Origin: Cenococcum geophilum 1.58
Taxonomy: Eukaryota; Ascomycota; Dothideomycetes; Gloniales; Gloniaceae
Direction: 5' to 3'
NCBI GenBank assembly: GCA_001692895.1
Contig: KV748233.1
Location: forward strand, 682,001 to 746,000
Length of the DNA: 64,000 nt
Shown: positions 14,120 through 24,537 of the stretch, in pieces
Layout: every line of letters begins with the position of its first letter
How positions within the stretch are numbered: the first letter of the stretch is position 1
Made by a program: the position numbers and the translations under genes
Notes under the pieces: generated by a model
The model's database searches: none
What the model saw: the letters and a program-made list of their open reading frames with translations, nothing else
What the model was told of the DNA's origin: nothing

Positions 14120-14255
14120 TATTTACTATAAAGATATTAGTTCTACTTACCGCCTTTACTAAGCTAATAGCGATTTTCTATCCCGGGGATGGAAAATTAT
14201 AATTAGTCTATTTAATAATTAGAGCCGGTAGAACTCTATACCGCTACCTAAATTT
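14120..14255 (+). repeat. Hairpin module H, copy 1
   Basis: The core at 14,172-14,198 is a near-perfect inverted repeat, GATTTTCTATCCC then GGGATGGAAAATT, embedded in about 100 bp that is shared with 27,066-27,188, with 32,189-32,330 (reversed) and in part with 61,079-61,140. Here it lies just downstream of B2 pol. Confidence 0.75.
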
Positions 14256-14340
14256 AGTAGACTATTTAAATTAGGGAACCCTATTTAAAACTTTACCTTT
14301 TTACCCTTAATAAACCTTAAATATAGCCGCAATTAGTTAA

Positions 14341-16100
14341 AGTTATAAATTAAATAGAATTAGCAATAGTATATTTATTATATCTTTATTTAGTAGACCT
14401 CTAGTACTATATAAAGGAGTTAAGTAATAGATTAGTAATATCCTTATAGAAGTTAGAGGCTTTATAGTTAATTAGCGTTAGGTAGTACTCCTTTAAATCT
14501 ATAACGAGATTCTACTCTCTTAAGAAAACTACATAGATGCTGTTAGTATAGTAGTTAATTTTATTAACTAGGATAATAGGCTATAAGCATCTCTAAAAAG
14601 GGACGCGTTTTTATTAATCTTTAAGGACATCTCTAACGTTAGTAAGATAGTAAAAGATTAAAGAAATTAGTATAATAAAGCCAGAGAAACTATCCAAAAG
14701 TCCTAGGGATAAGGTATTCTTAACGGTCTACTTAAACACGCAGTCTTTTACCACTTCCTTTTTACCGCCCGAAAGCTTACTATTTACCCACTTTATAAAG
14801 TAACGGCATGAGTTAATAAGGCCTTAATTAATAGGCTTAAACATCTAGGACGCGGCATTAAAAACACTACTTAACTACAGCTAACTGATTTTGCGCTCGC
14901 GCTAAAGATGCCAGAAAGGGCGGTATTAGACTAAATAGTAAATAATTATAGCTTAGGAAGACACTTAACTAGTTTCCTTATTTTAAATACAAACCTATTG
15001 CTAAGAAGTAGAAGACTAATTACCGTAGGACTAGAGGTTACTAATGTCAGAATTAAACAAGTAGGAGAGAGCTTAGCTCTTATACTGTAAATATATTTAT
15101 AACATGCTTTTAATATAATAAATCTCTTAGCTTTTTAGCCATTAACACCTATTTAAGGAGGAGGCGTTAGTATTATGCCAAGCCCGTCCTAATAAGGATT
15201 ACCTATATTAGTTAACTCGCTATTATTATCTATAAACGAGAGCATTCTCGCAGCTAAAACGCCTGTTGGCTTACCCCTATAGCTACTAGTATCTTTATTA
15301 AGGAGTAATCTAAGAAGAGGGCTAATAATTACTTACCCGGAAGTAGGAGGGTTAAGGGTAGCATTAATATTTAATAAAAACGTTATTGAGCTGGGAGATA
15401 ATAAGGAGTATATTAAGGAGGCTATAGATACTATAGCGGTACTCTATATAAAATAAGGGTATGACTATAAGAATAACGTGCCTGCTTATTTTAAGGCGTC
15501 CCTAAACCAAACTACTAAAATTAAACTAATTAAGGTTATAAAGCTCTTGCGTAGTTAGTATAGGGCAGCTAGTTTTAATCTAAAGATATATAAGGTCTGC
15601 TAGATGTATACGCAAGCTATAACAGGACGTATAGGTTTGGCGATAAAGGGTCTAAACTATACCGCACTATATTATAGACTCTATTTAATATATTACGCTT
15701 ATAACCACCTTAGCATTATAAAGACCAATTCTACTACGTACTCTTAGTTTAGAAAAGCTTATAAACCTCTAGTTCTATCTAATTCCTTAAAACCGTATAA
15801 GTTTATTTATAACTTAGTACTAAGGTTTTTATATAATAGAGAGGCTTTACTTAATCAGATAATATTACTAAAAGACTAAGAAGTATAGTAGTAAGAAGAA
15901 TCTATAACTTCGAACGTGTTTAAATAGTAGTGGGATTTTAGTATCTTGATAATAATTAATAAGGAAATATATATATACCACCACTATTAGCGTCTAATTA
16001 ATAGGCGGCTAAATTATAGCTAGTTAAAAATAATAGTTTATAGTCTCTGCTAACAGCTAATAAGACAAGACCCTTAGTATTATTATCTCTATTACTGTCA
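14341..16100 (+). pseudogene. Coherent coding remnant of unknown function downstream of B2 pol
   Basis: One frame (codons in phase with 15,061) stays coherent for about 580 codons, and nearly all stops are explainable as Gln, Trp or Arg codons hit by RIP. Between about 14,880 and 15,890 stops are few, and the composition looks like a soluble, alpha-helical, Leu/Ile/Asn-rich protein. An in-frame ATG is at 15,175. I do not recognise the product: it shows no gag, pol, envelope or chromodomain motif. It reads in the same direction as B2 and leads into the dioxygenase-like region in another phase, so the two may be one gene split by an intron or frameshift, or two genes. B1 lacks an equivalent. 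Confidence 0.45.
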
Positions 16101-16956
16101 TGCCTTGCGCTACCCATATGTCACGTATAGGCTGGAGAGCTTATAAGACATTCCAACCGGCAGCCCGTCCAGTCGCGAGACACTGCTGCTACCTTTTTGG
16201 TGGTTTGTATGGCCAAGTGGGTTGGGCTTGGGCATAACAATTACGCTCTTAGGCCTAATAGCTAGTGGCAACTTATTTCCTACCCCTATTATATAAAATT
16301 CGCGATTAAAGGAGACTCTACAGCTTTCCGCTATATTAACATTAATATTCCCTTGCTTCTTAAAAGTAGACGCGGTGCTAATATAATTTAAGGGAGCGTT
16401 TCTTTAGATAATAAGACTAAGAATAACTATATAATTATTTTACCCAGCATATATTATTACTTAGAATTATAGTAGGCAGATCTTAAAGTATAAGGGTTAG
16501 CTAAGGGTAACGGATTTATATATAAAATCTTAGACTATAACTAGACTGCTAAGGATATAGAGAAATATGCAACCGACTAGGTAGCTTAGCTATATAAGAA
16601 AGGAGATATATATATAACTATACCTTACCTTCCTTATAGAGTAAAAGGACCTTTAACTAGGACCCGGCAAACAATACTACTATAGTTTATTAGTATTTAG
16701 GACGATTATAATAACCTTAAGGTTACTAAAGGAGGTACTTAGGCAGAGTTAGTAGATGCGCACTAAGACTTAAGAGCGCCGCCCCGTACGCCGTCTAAAT
16801 ATACTAATCTCTACGGCGTAATTTTATATCGCTTCCCTATAGTAGTTAAGCTTATAGCTGCTAGCGCTCTATCTAACGCTCTTCTTAGTAAACAATAATA
16901 GGATTCTCTAATAGTAATCTAAGATAATAATTTTTTTCTTGCCGGTAACGGGAACA
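16020..16956 (+). pseudogene. 2-oxoglutarate/Fe(II) dioxygenase-like remnant
   Basis: In the phase of 16,743 a coherent frame runs about 300 codons with RIP-type stops only. At 16,326-16,340 it reads FRYIN, the expected RIP form of FRHID, an HxD iron-binding pair. About 100 codons on, at 16,629-16,646, is LPYRVK, the RIP form of a distal His motif (LPH), and an Arg-rich TRTRQ stretch follows. The order HxD, ~100 residues, H, then R is that of PhyH/TET-JBP-type dioxygenases. Between them is a GSVSLDNKT segment. These enzymes hydroxylate substrates using 2-oxoglutarate; the substrate here is unknown. The assignment rests on motif order and family resemblance from memory, not on a search. Confidence 0.42.
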
Positions 16957-17814
16957 AAGTTAGCCTAGATTTAGACCCTTATACGGAATATCTTAAAATA
17001 AACTCTAAGTACTATAAAAGTATTTAGACGAGAACCTAAGTAAAGGATTTATTAGAGTAAGCTTATTGCCTATAGCCGCACTAGTGATCTTTGTTAAGAA
17101 ACCCGGCGGTGGTTTACGCTTCTATATAGACTACTAAGCTCTTAACGCCGTTACCGTTAAGAACTAATATCCAATCCTGTTAATATAAGAGACGCTAAAC
17201 TAACTAAGTAAGGCTTATTACTATACAAAGCTTAATATTATCTCTGCATTTAACCGTTTCCGCATTATAAAAGGTAATAAATGGCTTACTGCATTTTATA
17301 CCCGATATAGACTATTTAAATACTTAGTAACACCCTTTGGCCTTGTAAACGCTTTGAGCTCGTTTTAATATTATATAAATAATACCCTACGCCCCTACCT
17401 AGATATCTTCTGTACTGCTTATATTAACGACATCCTAATATATAGTAATAACCTAACCGAATATTAGAAGTACGTTGACCTTATTTTATAAGCCCTATAT
17501 AGAGCTAGTTTATAATTAGATATAAATAAATATAAGTTTTATAAAACGGAAGTTCTATACCTTAAACTCTTTATTTTTATAAACGGTATATAAATAGACC
17601 TAAAGAAGGTTAAAGTAATTGTGAACTAGCAAGAACCTAAGAATGTTAAGGACGTAAGAGCCTTTATAGGATTTACTAATTTCTACTAACGGTTTATTAA
17701 TAACTTCTCCGCCCTAGTTTTACCCCTTATAGCTTTAACTTAAAAGGATAAAGTCTTTATCTTTAGTAAGGAATATAAGAAGGCCTTTGCCTATTTAAAG
17801 GTTATATTTACTAC
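16957..17814 (+). pseudogene. C reverse transcriptase remnant
   Basis: The N-terminal RT segment is recognisable from about 16,960 (PLYGIS...[12 protein letters not shown]), followed by [14 protein letters not shown] near 17,090-17,130. The catalytic box at 17,420-17,446 reads YINDILIYS (YIDD with one Asp to Asn). The thumb/connection region with FIGFTNFY...RFI is near 17,655-17,700. The frame breaks at 17,814 at the inverted solo B LTR and resumes at 18,067. The RNA-dependent DNA polymerase of the element was encoded here. Confidence 0.88.
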
Positions 17815-18062
17815 TGTGGGAGGGTACGACCTCTCTAAGATGGGAAAGTCACAGTGCTGTCAGTCTGTCTGTCGGTCGGTCGGTCGGTCGGTTAGTTAGT
17901 CAGTTAGTTAGTCAGTCAGTAAGAAAGAAAGAAAAGAGTGTATTTCCGGTAACTAGTAGAGTCGTGATATATATAATAGAGGGAAGAAGGAAGGAAGCCG
18001 AAGGCTCTATAGATGTAGGAAAATGCCAAGACAGTAGGCGACGTCCAATCTACACCACTACA
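17815..18062 (-). repeat. Solo B-family LTR, inverted, in element C
   Basis: It reads TGTGGGAGGG ... CACTACA, the reverse complement of the B1 LTR, 248 bp long. The 4-bp sequence CTAC stands on both sides (17,811-17,814 and 18,063-18,066), so it is an insertion with a 4-bp TSD rather than part of B1. It contains a GTCG/GTTA-type tetranucleotide tract at about 17,860-17,930. No internal region remains, so it probably arose by LTR-LTR recombination. Confidence 0.85.
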
Positions 18063-18113
18063 CTACTATGCCTATACTCTAATACTTTAACCCAAACTAA
18101 ATAAGTGTTATAG
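18063..18113 (+). pseudogene. 51-bp sliver of C (RNase H) between two B insertions
   Basis: When the solo LTR and B1 are removed with one copy of each TSD (CTAC and ATAG), this sliver joins 17,814 to 30,444. The reading then runs as an uninterrupted Gypsy RT-RNase H connection (…FTTMPIL…YFNPN…VIEANLSNYV…). This proves the order of insertion here. Confidence 0.85.
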
Positions 18114-18367
18114 TGTGGTGGTGTAGATTGGACGTCGCCTACTGTCTTAGCATTTTCCTATATTTATAGAGCCTTCGGCTTCCTTCCTTCTTCCCTCTAT
18201 TATACATATTACGACTCTACCAGTTACCAGAAATACACTCTTTTCTTTCTTTCTTACTAACTGTTCTACTAACTGATTATGACTGACCGACCGACCGACC
18301 GACCGACTGACTGACTAACTGACGGCACTGTGACTTTCCTATCTTAGAGAGGTCGTACCCTCCCACA
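18114..18367 (+). repeat. 5' LTR of B1 (254 bp)
   Basis: It starts TGTGGTGGTGTAG and ends CCCTCCCACA. It holds a GACC/GACT tetranucleotide tract at 18,280-18,322. Its partner is at 30,186-30,439. Confidence 0.92.
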
Positions 18368-18557
18368 TATTTTATGGCATTCCACGTGGGGACGACGGCA
18401 AGCTCTTTGGATTAGAAGTCTAAGTGCTATATATACAGGAGACACGCAGAAACATACTACGACTATAGAAGAACCGCTAGCTGCGGAAGAATAACTAGCT
18501 GCGGAAGAACCGCCAGCCAGATAAATAAGACAGTAGAAGAGAACTAGGTAATATTAA
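18368..18557 (+). other. B1 leader up to the D1 insertion
   Basis: It matches the B2 leader at first, then holds three tandem imperfect copies of an 18-bp unit (GAAGAACCGCTAGCTGCG type) at about 18,464-18,520. It is interrupted by D1 after ATTAA at 18,553-18,557. Confidence 0.7.
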
Positions 18558-18784
18558 TGTTATAGCACTGGCAGAACTTGGTAGAACTACGCACCGGCAA
18601 GTTGCCACAGATTGCCGCATATTGCGGTCACGTGACGCGAAGATTGTATATAGCTTCGAGCGGCGCTCCCCTTCTTCTCCTTTCCTTTCTTTAGCTTTAG
18701 ATTCTCGTTTATAGACAATCNAATNNTANAGGCTTGCNCGNCCNTTNTNCNNTNCTNATGNCTNNATTAACTNAGTNGCTAANA
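18558..18784 (+). repeat. 5' LTR of D1 (227 bp)
   Basis: It starts TGTTATAGCACTGG and ends GTNGCTAANA. About 20 bases between 18,721 and 18,784 are N, mostly where other D copies have C, G or A. Confidence 0.9.
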
Positions 18785-18992
18785 TTATCTAAAGCTCACT
18801 CTACTCTTTCTTCCTAAGAAGGAACTTAAATATATCTATAAGAACACAGAATAGGACCCTAAGGACATCACTAGGACCATAAGGACAGGACCTAAAAGAA
18901 AAGAACAGAACCCTAAGAAAAGGACCTACAAGACACATACAGACTAGAACCCCTAAAGAAATTACCCGGAATTACCTAACACCCCTACCACC

Positions 18993-21900
18993 ATGCCACG
19001 AACTACAGTAGTAGGTAAAGCAGCTGCAGGACCCTTAAATACTTTAGACGAAGAAACAATTAACGTTTTAACCCCCTAGGCGGAGCTTGCGGCTACTAAT
19101 GCCGAAATTGAACGATTGCGAGAGCTGCTCAAAGCCAGAGATACCTCTATATCTAATAATAAGTCATTATTAGACAACCAAAGACTTACTATAGTCCTTT
19201 AGGCCCTATCCTAGCGCCTTAGTGGATCTACCGAGGCCTATACAGTACTAAAGCGGTCAGTAAAGGTCGCGGACCCCCCACTACTTATAGACGGAACCGA
19301 CCCTATATTTGACAATTGGAAGCTCTAATTATGGGATAAGCTTAAAGTTAATATAGACTACTTCCCTAACGCCCAAGCTAGAATGGCCTATGTCTTCGGC
19401 CGTACTGGCGGAGACGCCTAGACGCATTTACGCCCGTAATATACTAAAGACTTAGTAGACCCCTTTATCTCTAAAGAAGAAATAATTAAATACTTGTTTT
19501 CTATTTATAAGGACCCTTTTAAAGTATAAAACGCCCTCCTTGGCTATAAAAGCCTAAATATGAAAATAATAGAGACCTTTTTGGCCTTCTAAACCCGCTT
19601 TTTATACCTGGCCAGACAGGCCTAGATCCCCTAGGAAGACCTACTACTAGACCTCTTTAATAAGCTTACCCTAGACCTACAGCGGGCCGTATTGCTAGCT
19701 TATACTACAGCATAGATATTAAAGGAACTTACGGACTATTGCCTAGCTATTAACTAAGGCCTCTATTAAATTAAGGCACGCGCCAACCGGCTAAAAACTA
19801 GAAACCTTACAAACCAAGCCATAAGTACTGCGAGTACGGCTTATAGTGCCCTGGTATAATCGGCAACTCCTATAGCTAACCCGGCAGCTAGCCGCGCAGC
19901 TACCCCTGCTATGGGCCTGGTGTACACCCGGCCTATATATAGCGACCCCTATATATAGGCCCTCAGCGATTAAGGAACTTACTTCTTATGCGGTTAAATA
20001 GGCCACCCTATAAGGAACTGCCTAATAAAGGTAAGGATAAACGAGGTCCTATTAATTTAGGAGGATAGTACGGAGCCGGAAAAAGAGGAACCCTAGAGAA
20101 AGACTCCTCTTTAGGGTTAAAAGGGATTAATATGTTACATATCGATCTAGGTTAGCTAATTGGTGGAAGAAGCTGCACTATTCCTTATACTTTATTTCGC
20201 AATAGATATTAAGTTTTAACCTCTACTTTAGCTGACTTAGGAGTAAATGCCTTTATATTAATTAATACAAAGTGCACTATAAAACTAGCTAACTTTTTAA
20301 ATGTACCCCTTAAAGAACTGCCTAAACTAATCCCTATTTGCGGTTATAACGGATAGATAGGGCCACCTATTATAACTATCTTACAGATCTACCTCCGCGT
20401 TAACGGACGAAGGTAGTATAACGTCCCCTTTCTTATTACGGACTTAGGAAGCCACGATATAATCTTAGGAAGAAAATAGCTAGCCTATTTAGGCTTGCAG
20501 CTCGAAGTACGGAGTAGACGGCTTATTTAGCCTAAAACTCTACCCCTAACCCCTTCCTTTATAAAAGAAATTAGTATTATAATAGAAAACCTTATACGGC
20601 CCTAGATTAATACCATTTACTAGGCCGATGCTATGCGCAGAGACTAGGCCTTTAAGAAGGACGTATAGCTTAACCCATAACGGATTTGTATACTACGCCG
20701 CCTTTAGACTACCTATGTCACGCTACCCGTATTAGAGACCTAGGAAGTCGGTAGTGACCTAGCTAAGCTCCCTATAGAGAACCCTATGAAGCCATAAAGG
20801 AAAGCTAGGGATATTAGACGCTATACTAAACTAATAGATAGGAAGGACAACTTACGGAAAATAGAACGTAAGCTAAGGAAGACTATAAACCCTATACCGC
20901 AAACCACGGCCTAATAGACGCTAAAGAAACCTATGGACCTTCTACTAGTTGATATCTACTGCATTAGCGCTATAGGATTCTACTAGAACCTAGTTTAGCC
21001 TAATACCGTTGCCTTTACGACTAGCCTATACAAAATTAACCGAATAATTAAGGAAAAGGAAAGTAAGCTTAGTAGATAGGAAAGCGGGCTTATAGATAAA
21101 GAACTAGTGGAGCAAAAACTGCCCAATTAACACCGGAAATTCAAGGACGTATTCTCTAAGGTAGCGTCTAATATGCTTTCACCCTACTAACCGTATAACC
21201 ATAAGATTGAGATTAAGTAAGACAAGGGAAGTACCCTTAGCTTTAGCCCTTTCTACCTATAGTTTATTACCAAATTATAGGCTATAAAGTAGTACCTTAT
21301 GGACAACCTAAATAAGGGCTTTATTGAGCCTAGCTAAGCCCCTTTTAACTTACCTATTCTCTTTATTAAAAAGCCAAATAGAGGACTGCGCTTCTGTATT
21401 AACTACTATAAGCTAAATAATATGACCCGCAAGGACCGCTACCCGCTGCCCTTACTTAATAAGACTCTTACCCAAATAAGTAAAGCTAAGGTTTTTATAA
21501 AGCTCAATATCCGCTAGGCCTTTTATTAAATTAAAATAAACCCTAGGTTTAAGGATCTTACTATATTCTAGACCCGTTACGGGACGTATAAATATAAGGT
21601 ACTTCCTTTTAGACTAACTAACGGACTAGCTATATACTAGCGGTATATAAACAATATACTCTTTAACTACCTTAACAACTTCTATACGGCCTATCTAGAT
21701 AATATTATAATCTATTTGGAAAACGAACTAAAACACAAGGAGCACGTCCATAAAGTCCTATAACGGCTCCGCGAAGCTAGCCTCTAGGCTAATATTAAGA
21801 AGTTGGAATTCAGTATTAAGCGTATAAAGTACCTAGGTTTTATTATTAGCACAGACGGAATTAAGGCCAACCCAGAGAAAACAACCGCAATTAACTAGTA

Positions 21901-24268
21901 GACGCCCCCTTAGACCGTAAAGGGGGTGCAATTATTTTTAGGTTTCTGTAACTTCTACTAACGCTTTATTAAGAACTACAGTAAGATTACCTAGCCTCTT
22001 AACCGCCTTACTAGGAAAGACTAGCCCTTTTACTTTAACGCCATGTGTATGCAGGCCTTTAATGAGCTTAAAAAACGGCTAGTGTTGGCCCCCCTACTTG
22101 CCCACTTTAACCCAGAACGGCCTTTAATGCTAGAAACTAATGCCTTAGACGGCGTAATAGCCGGTGTTTTTTCCTAGAAGTAACCGGATAGAGAATGGCA
22201 CCCTATTGTATACTATTTAAAGACTATAATAAATGCTAAACTAAACTACCACATCTATAATAAAGAAATGCTAGCTATTATCTCTAGCTTTTAGCACTGG
22301 CGTATATAGCTAGAGGGGACCCCTAAACCTATTAAAGTAGTGTTAGATTATAAGGCCCTAGAATACTTTATAATAACTAAGGCCCTTACGGCCCAGTAGG
22401 CATGCTAGGCGGACGTCCTATCTTAGTTTAACTTCTTAATTATGTATAGACTAGGCGCTGCGAACTGTGCGGATGCTTTTACTAGGCGCGAATAAGACCT
22501 AGGTAACTATACGGCTGCGAAGATCTTATTACGGACCCAGACGCTACTACAACTAGAGTACCTTGACCCCCGGATATAAGCAGAACTAAGTACAGACCCC
22601 TTAAGCGCCGAGATGTATCCTATTAACCCTTTAGGACTTGACTTAATTAACGAATTGCTATAGATAAACTATACAGCCCCTTCTCTACAGAAGTACCGTG
22701 AAAAGGCAAAGAATGTTACCAGCCCATGGTCCCTTAAAAATGGATTACTTAAGTATTAGGAACGGCTGGTAGTGGCAAAAAAACAGAACTTACGGGCTCG
22801 GCTTATTGCTAAAGTATATACCTAGGTCTCTACGGCCTACCCCAAAAAGAATAAGACCTATAGGATTATTGGCAACTGTTACTACTGGCCCGGAATGGTT
22901 ATAGATATCAACCGCTATATATAGAACTGCAACGACTGCCGTAGGTCTATAATCCTACGAGATAAGACCCTAGGACTATTAAAACCCCTCCTAATACCTG
23001 ACCGCCCCTGGCAATATGTCTCTATAGACTTTCATAAGCTACCTCTAGACCGTAACGGATATAATATGGTTATAATCCTGGTTAACCGCTTCGGTAAGCG
23101 CCCGTTCTTAATTCCCTGTCATAAGAATATTAATGCTAAAGAGGCAGCCTAACTGTATATCTACTACGTCTACCAAATTTACGGACTACTAGACACTATT
23201 ATATCTAACTACGGGCCGTAGTTTATATTAGCCTTTTGGAATAAGTTTACCTGGATTCTAGGCATTAAGCTAAAGCTTTCTACGGCATATTACCCCCAGA
23301 TAGACGGTTAAATAGAGATTATAAATTAATACTTAGACTAGAGACTCCGGCCTTTCGTTAACTACTTCTAAAATAACTGGGCCGAACTGTTGCCCTTAAT
23401 AGACTACGCCCAAGCGACCCTACCCTACGACTCTACCGGATTTGCCCCTATTTAACTAGAAATGGGTTACCTACCCCGTATAAGCTTTGACTGGGAAAGA
23501 CCAGAAGGGCCCCAGACTATACGCGAAAAACTATCTTATAAGGAAGCCTAGCAGTACGCTAAGCGCTTAGAAGAAGCTTAGAAAGTAGCCTATACGAACC
23601 TAGAAAAGGCCTAAAAATTAATGAAATAGTAGGCAAATAAGTATAGGCGCGAGCCTAACTTTACTATAGGCGACATAGTCTAGGTCATGATAAAGAACTA
23701 GAAGATAGAACGGCCTAGCCGTAAGCTGGACTATAAGATGGCAGGACCGTATAAGATTCTTAATAAAGTAGGCAACTTATATAAGGTTAAGCTCCTAGAC
23801 TTAATTAAAGTCCACCCTATCTTCTTATTAGATAAGCTACGGAAAGCTGTAAATAACCTACTACCTAGATAAAAGAATAAACCTCCCCTGCTAATTTAAG
23901 TTAACGACAATAATAAATAGGAAATTAAAGAAATACTGGCCTGTAAACTTGTAAAGGGAACGTTAAAGTATTATATTAGTTGGAAAGGATATAACCTAGA
24001 CCCTACTTAGTACCCTATATGGAACTTTATAGGTAGCCCCTATAAGCTTTAGGAGTTCTATAGTTATTACCCTAATAAACCCAGACCGCCAAAGTACCTA
24101 GATAAGTGGATAGAATGCTAGTATAACGAAGATGATAAGCTACTAGAAGAACATAAGGATAAAAACGCCCCAGAAATTTCTTAGTTACGTAAGGTGTTAA
24201 GATGTCTAGGAACTTCAACCGGCGGTTAAAGTTGTCTAATTGGTTAGATTCTCTTGCCAAGACTTTTA
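18993..24268 (+). pseudogene. D1 gag-pol remnant with chromodomain
   Basis: The ATG at 18,993 (ACCACCATGCC) starts Gag (MPRTTVVGKAAAG). The zinc knuckle is at 19,980-20,021 with Cys, Cys, His and Cys all kept except the first Cys (Tyr). Protease lies about 20,200-20,480. RT lies about 21,240-21,900, with the YLDD box at 21,692-21,703 as YLDN. RNase H is at 22,090-22,500. Integrase has an HHCC pair (NCNDC) near 22,925, DFHKLP near 23,030, a SNYGP (Asp to Asn) box near 23,210 and the Glu box near 23,315. A chromodomain (LKYYISWKGYNLDPT) lies at about 23,930-24,070. Dozens of RIP stops make it inactive. The family is that of RIP-prone fungal chromoviruses. Confidence 0.92.
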
Positions 24269-24310
24269 GCGGCAAAGCCTAAGGGCAGGCTTTTTTAGAG
24301 GGGGGGGNAA

Positions 24311-24537
24311 TGTTACGGCACTAGCAGAACTTGGCAGAACTACGCACCGGCAAGTTGCTACAGATTGCCGCATATTGCGGTTACGTGACGCGAAGATCGT
24401 ATATAGCTTCGAGCGGCGCTCCCCTTCTTCTCCTTTCCTTTCTTTAGCTTTAGATTCTCGTTTATAGACAATCCAATCGTACAGGCTTGCGCGACCATTT
24501 TGCCGTACTTATGTCTCGATTGACTAAGTCGCTAACA
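24311..24537 (+). repeat. 3' LTR of D1 (227 bp)
   Basis: It starts TGTTACGGCACTAGC and ends GTCGCTAACA. It is preceded by a G-run polypurine tract (from about 24,297, with one N at 24,308). Confidence 0.94.

Larger units (their letters stand above)
6968..16956 (+). mobile_element. B2: fungal Gypsy element, 3' LTR missing, with extra downstream coding region
   Basis: A 278-bp LTR (6,968-7,245) is followed by a leader matching that of B1 (compare 7,246 with 18,368), then gag, protease, RT, RNase H and integrase. About 2.6 kb of further coding-like sequence follows before element C resumes near 16,957. No second LTR of this family is found at the right end, and C lacks a short stretch at the rejoining point, so a deletion probably removed the 3' end of B2 and a little of C. 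It is possible, though less likely, that 14.26-16.96 kb is a separate insertion. Confidence 0.7.
18558..24537 (+). mobile_element. D1: near-complete Ty3/Gypsy chromovirus in B1
   Basis: This 5,980-bp element has 227-bp LTRs (18,558-18,784 and 24,311-24,537) and a perfect 5-bp TSD, ATTAA (18,553-18,557 and 24,538-24,542). It is the best preserved full copy of family D in the window: several His, Cys and Gln codons changed in D2 and D3 are intact here. That fits a young position, since D1 lies innermost in the nest. Confidence 0.95.

Noticed and set aside
14341..16260. Retroviral-type envelope gene after pol
   Set aside because: A hydrophobic stretch near 16,190-16,290 looked like a membrane anchor in one phase, but the neighbouring phase reads better as continuous coding into the dioxygenase-like region, and there is no signal peptide or fusion motif.
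24072..24275. 67-codon minus-strand ORF
   Set aside because: It is antisense to the D1 Pol C-terminus; its NFNRRLK peptide arises from the palindrome noted above.
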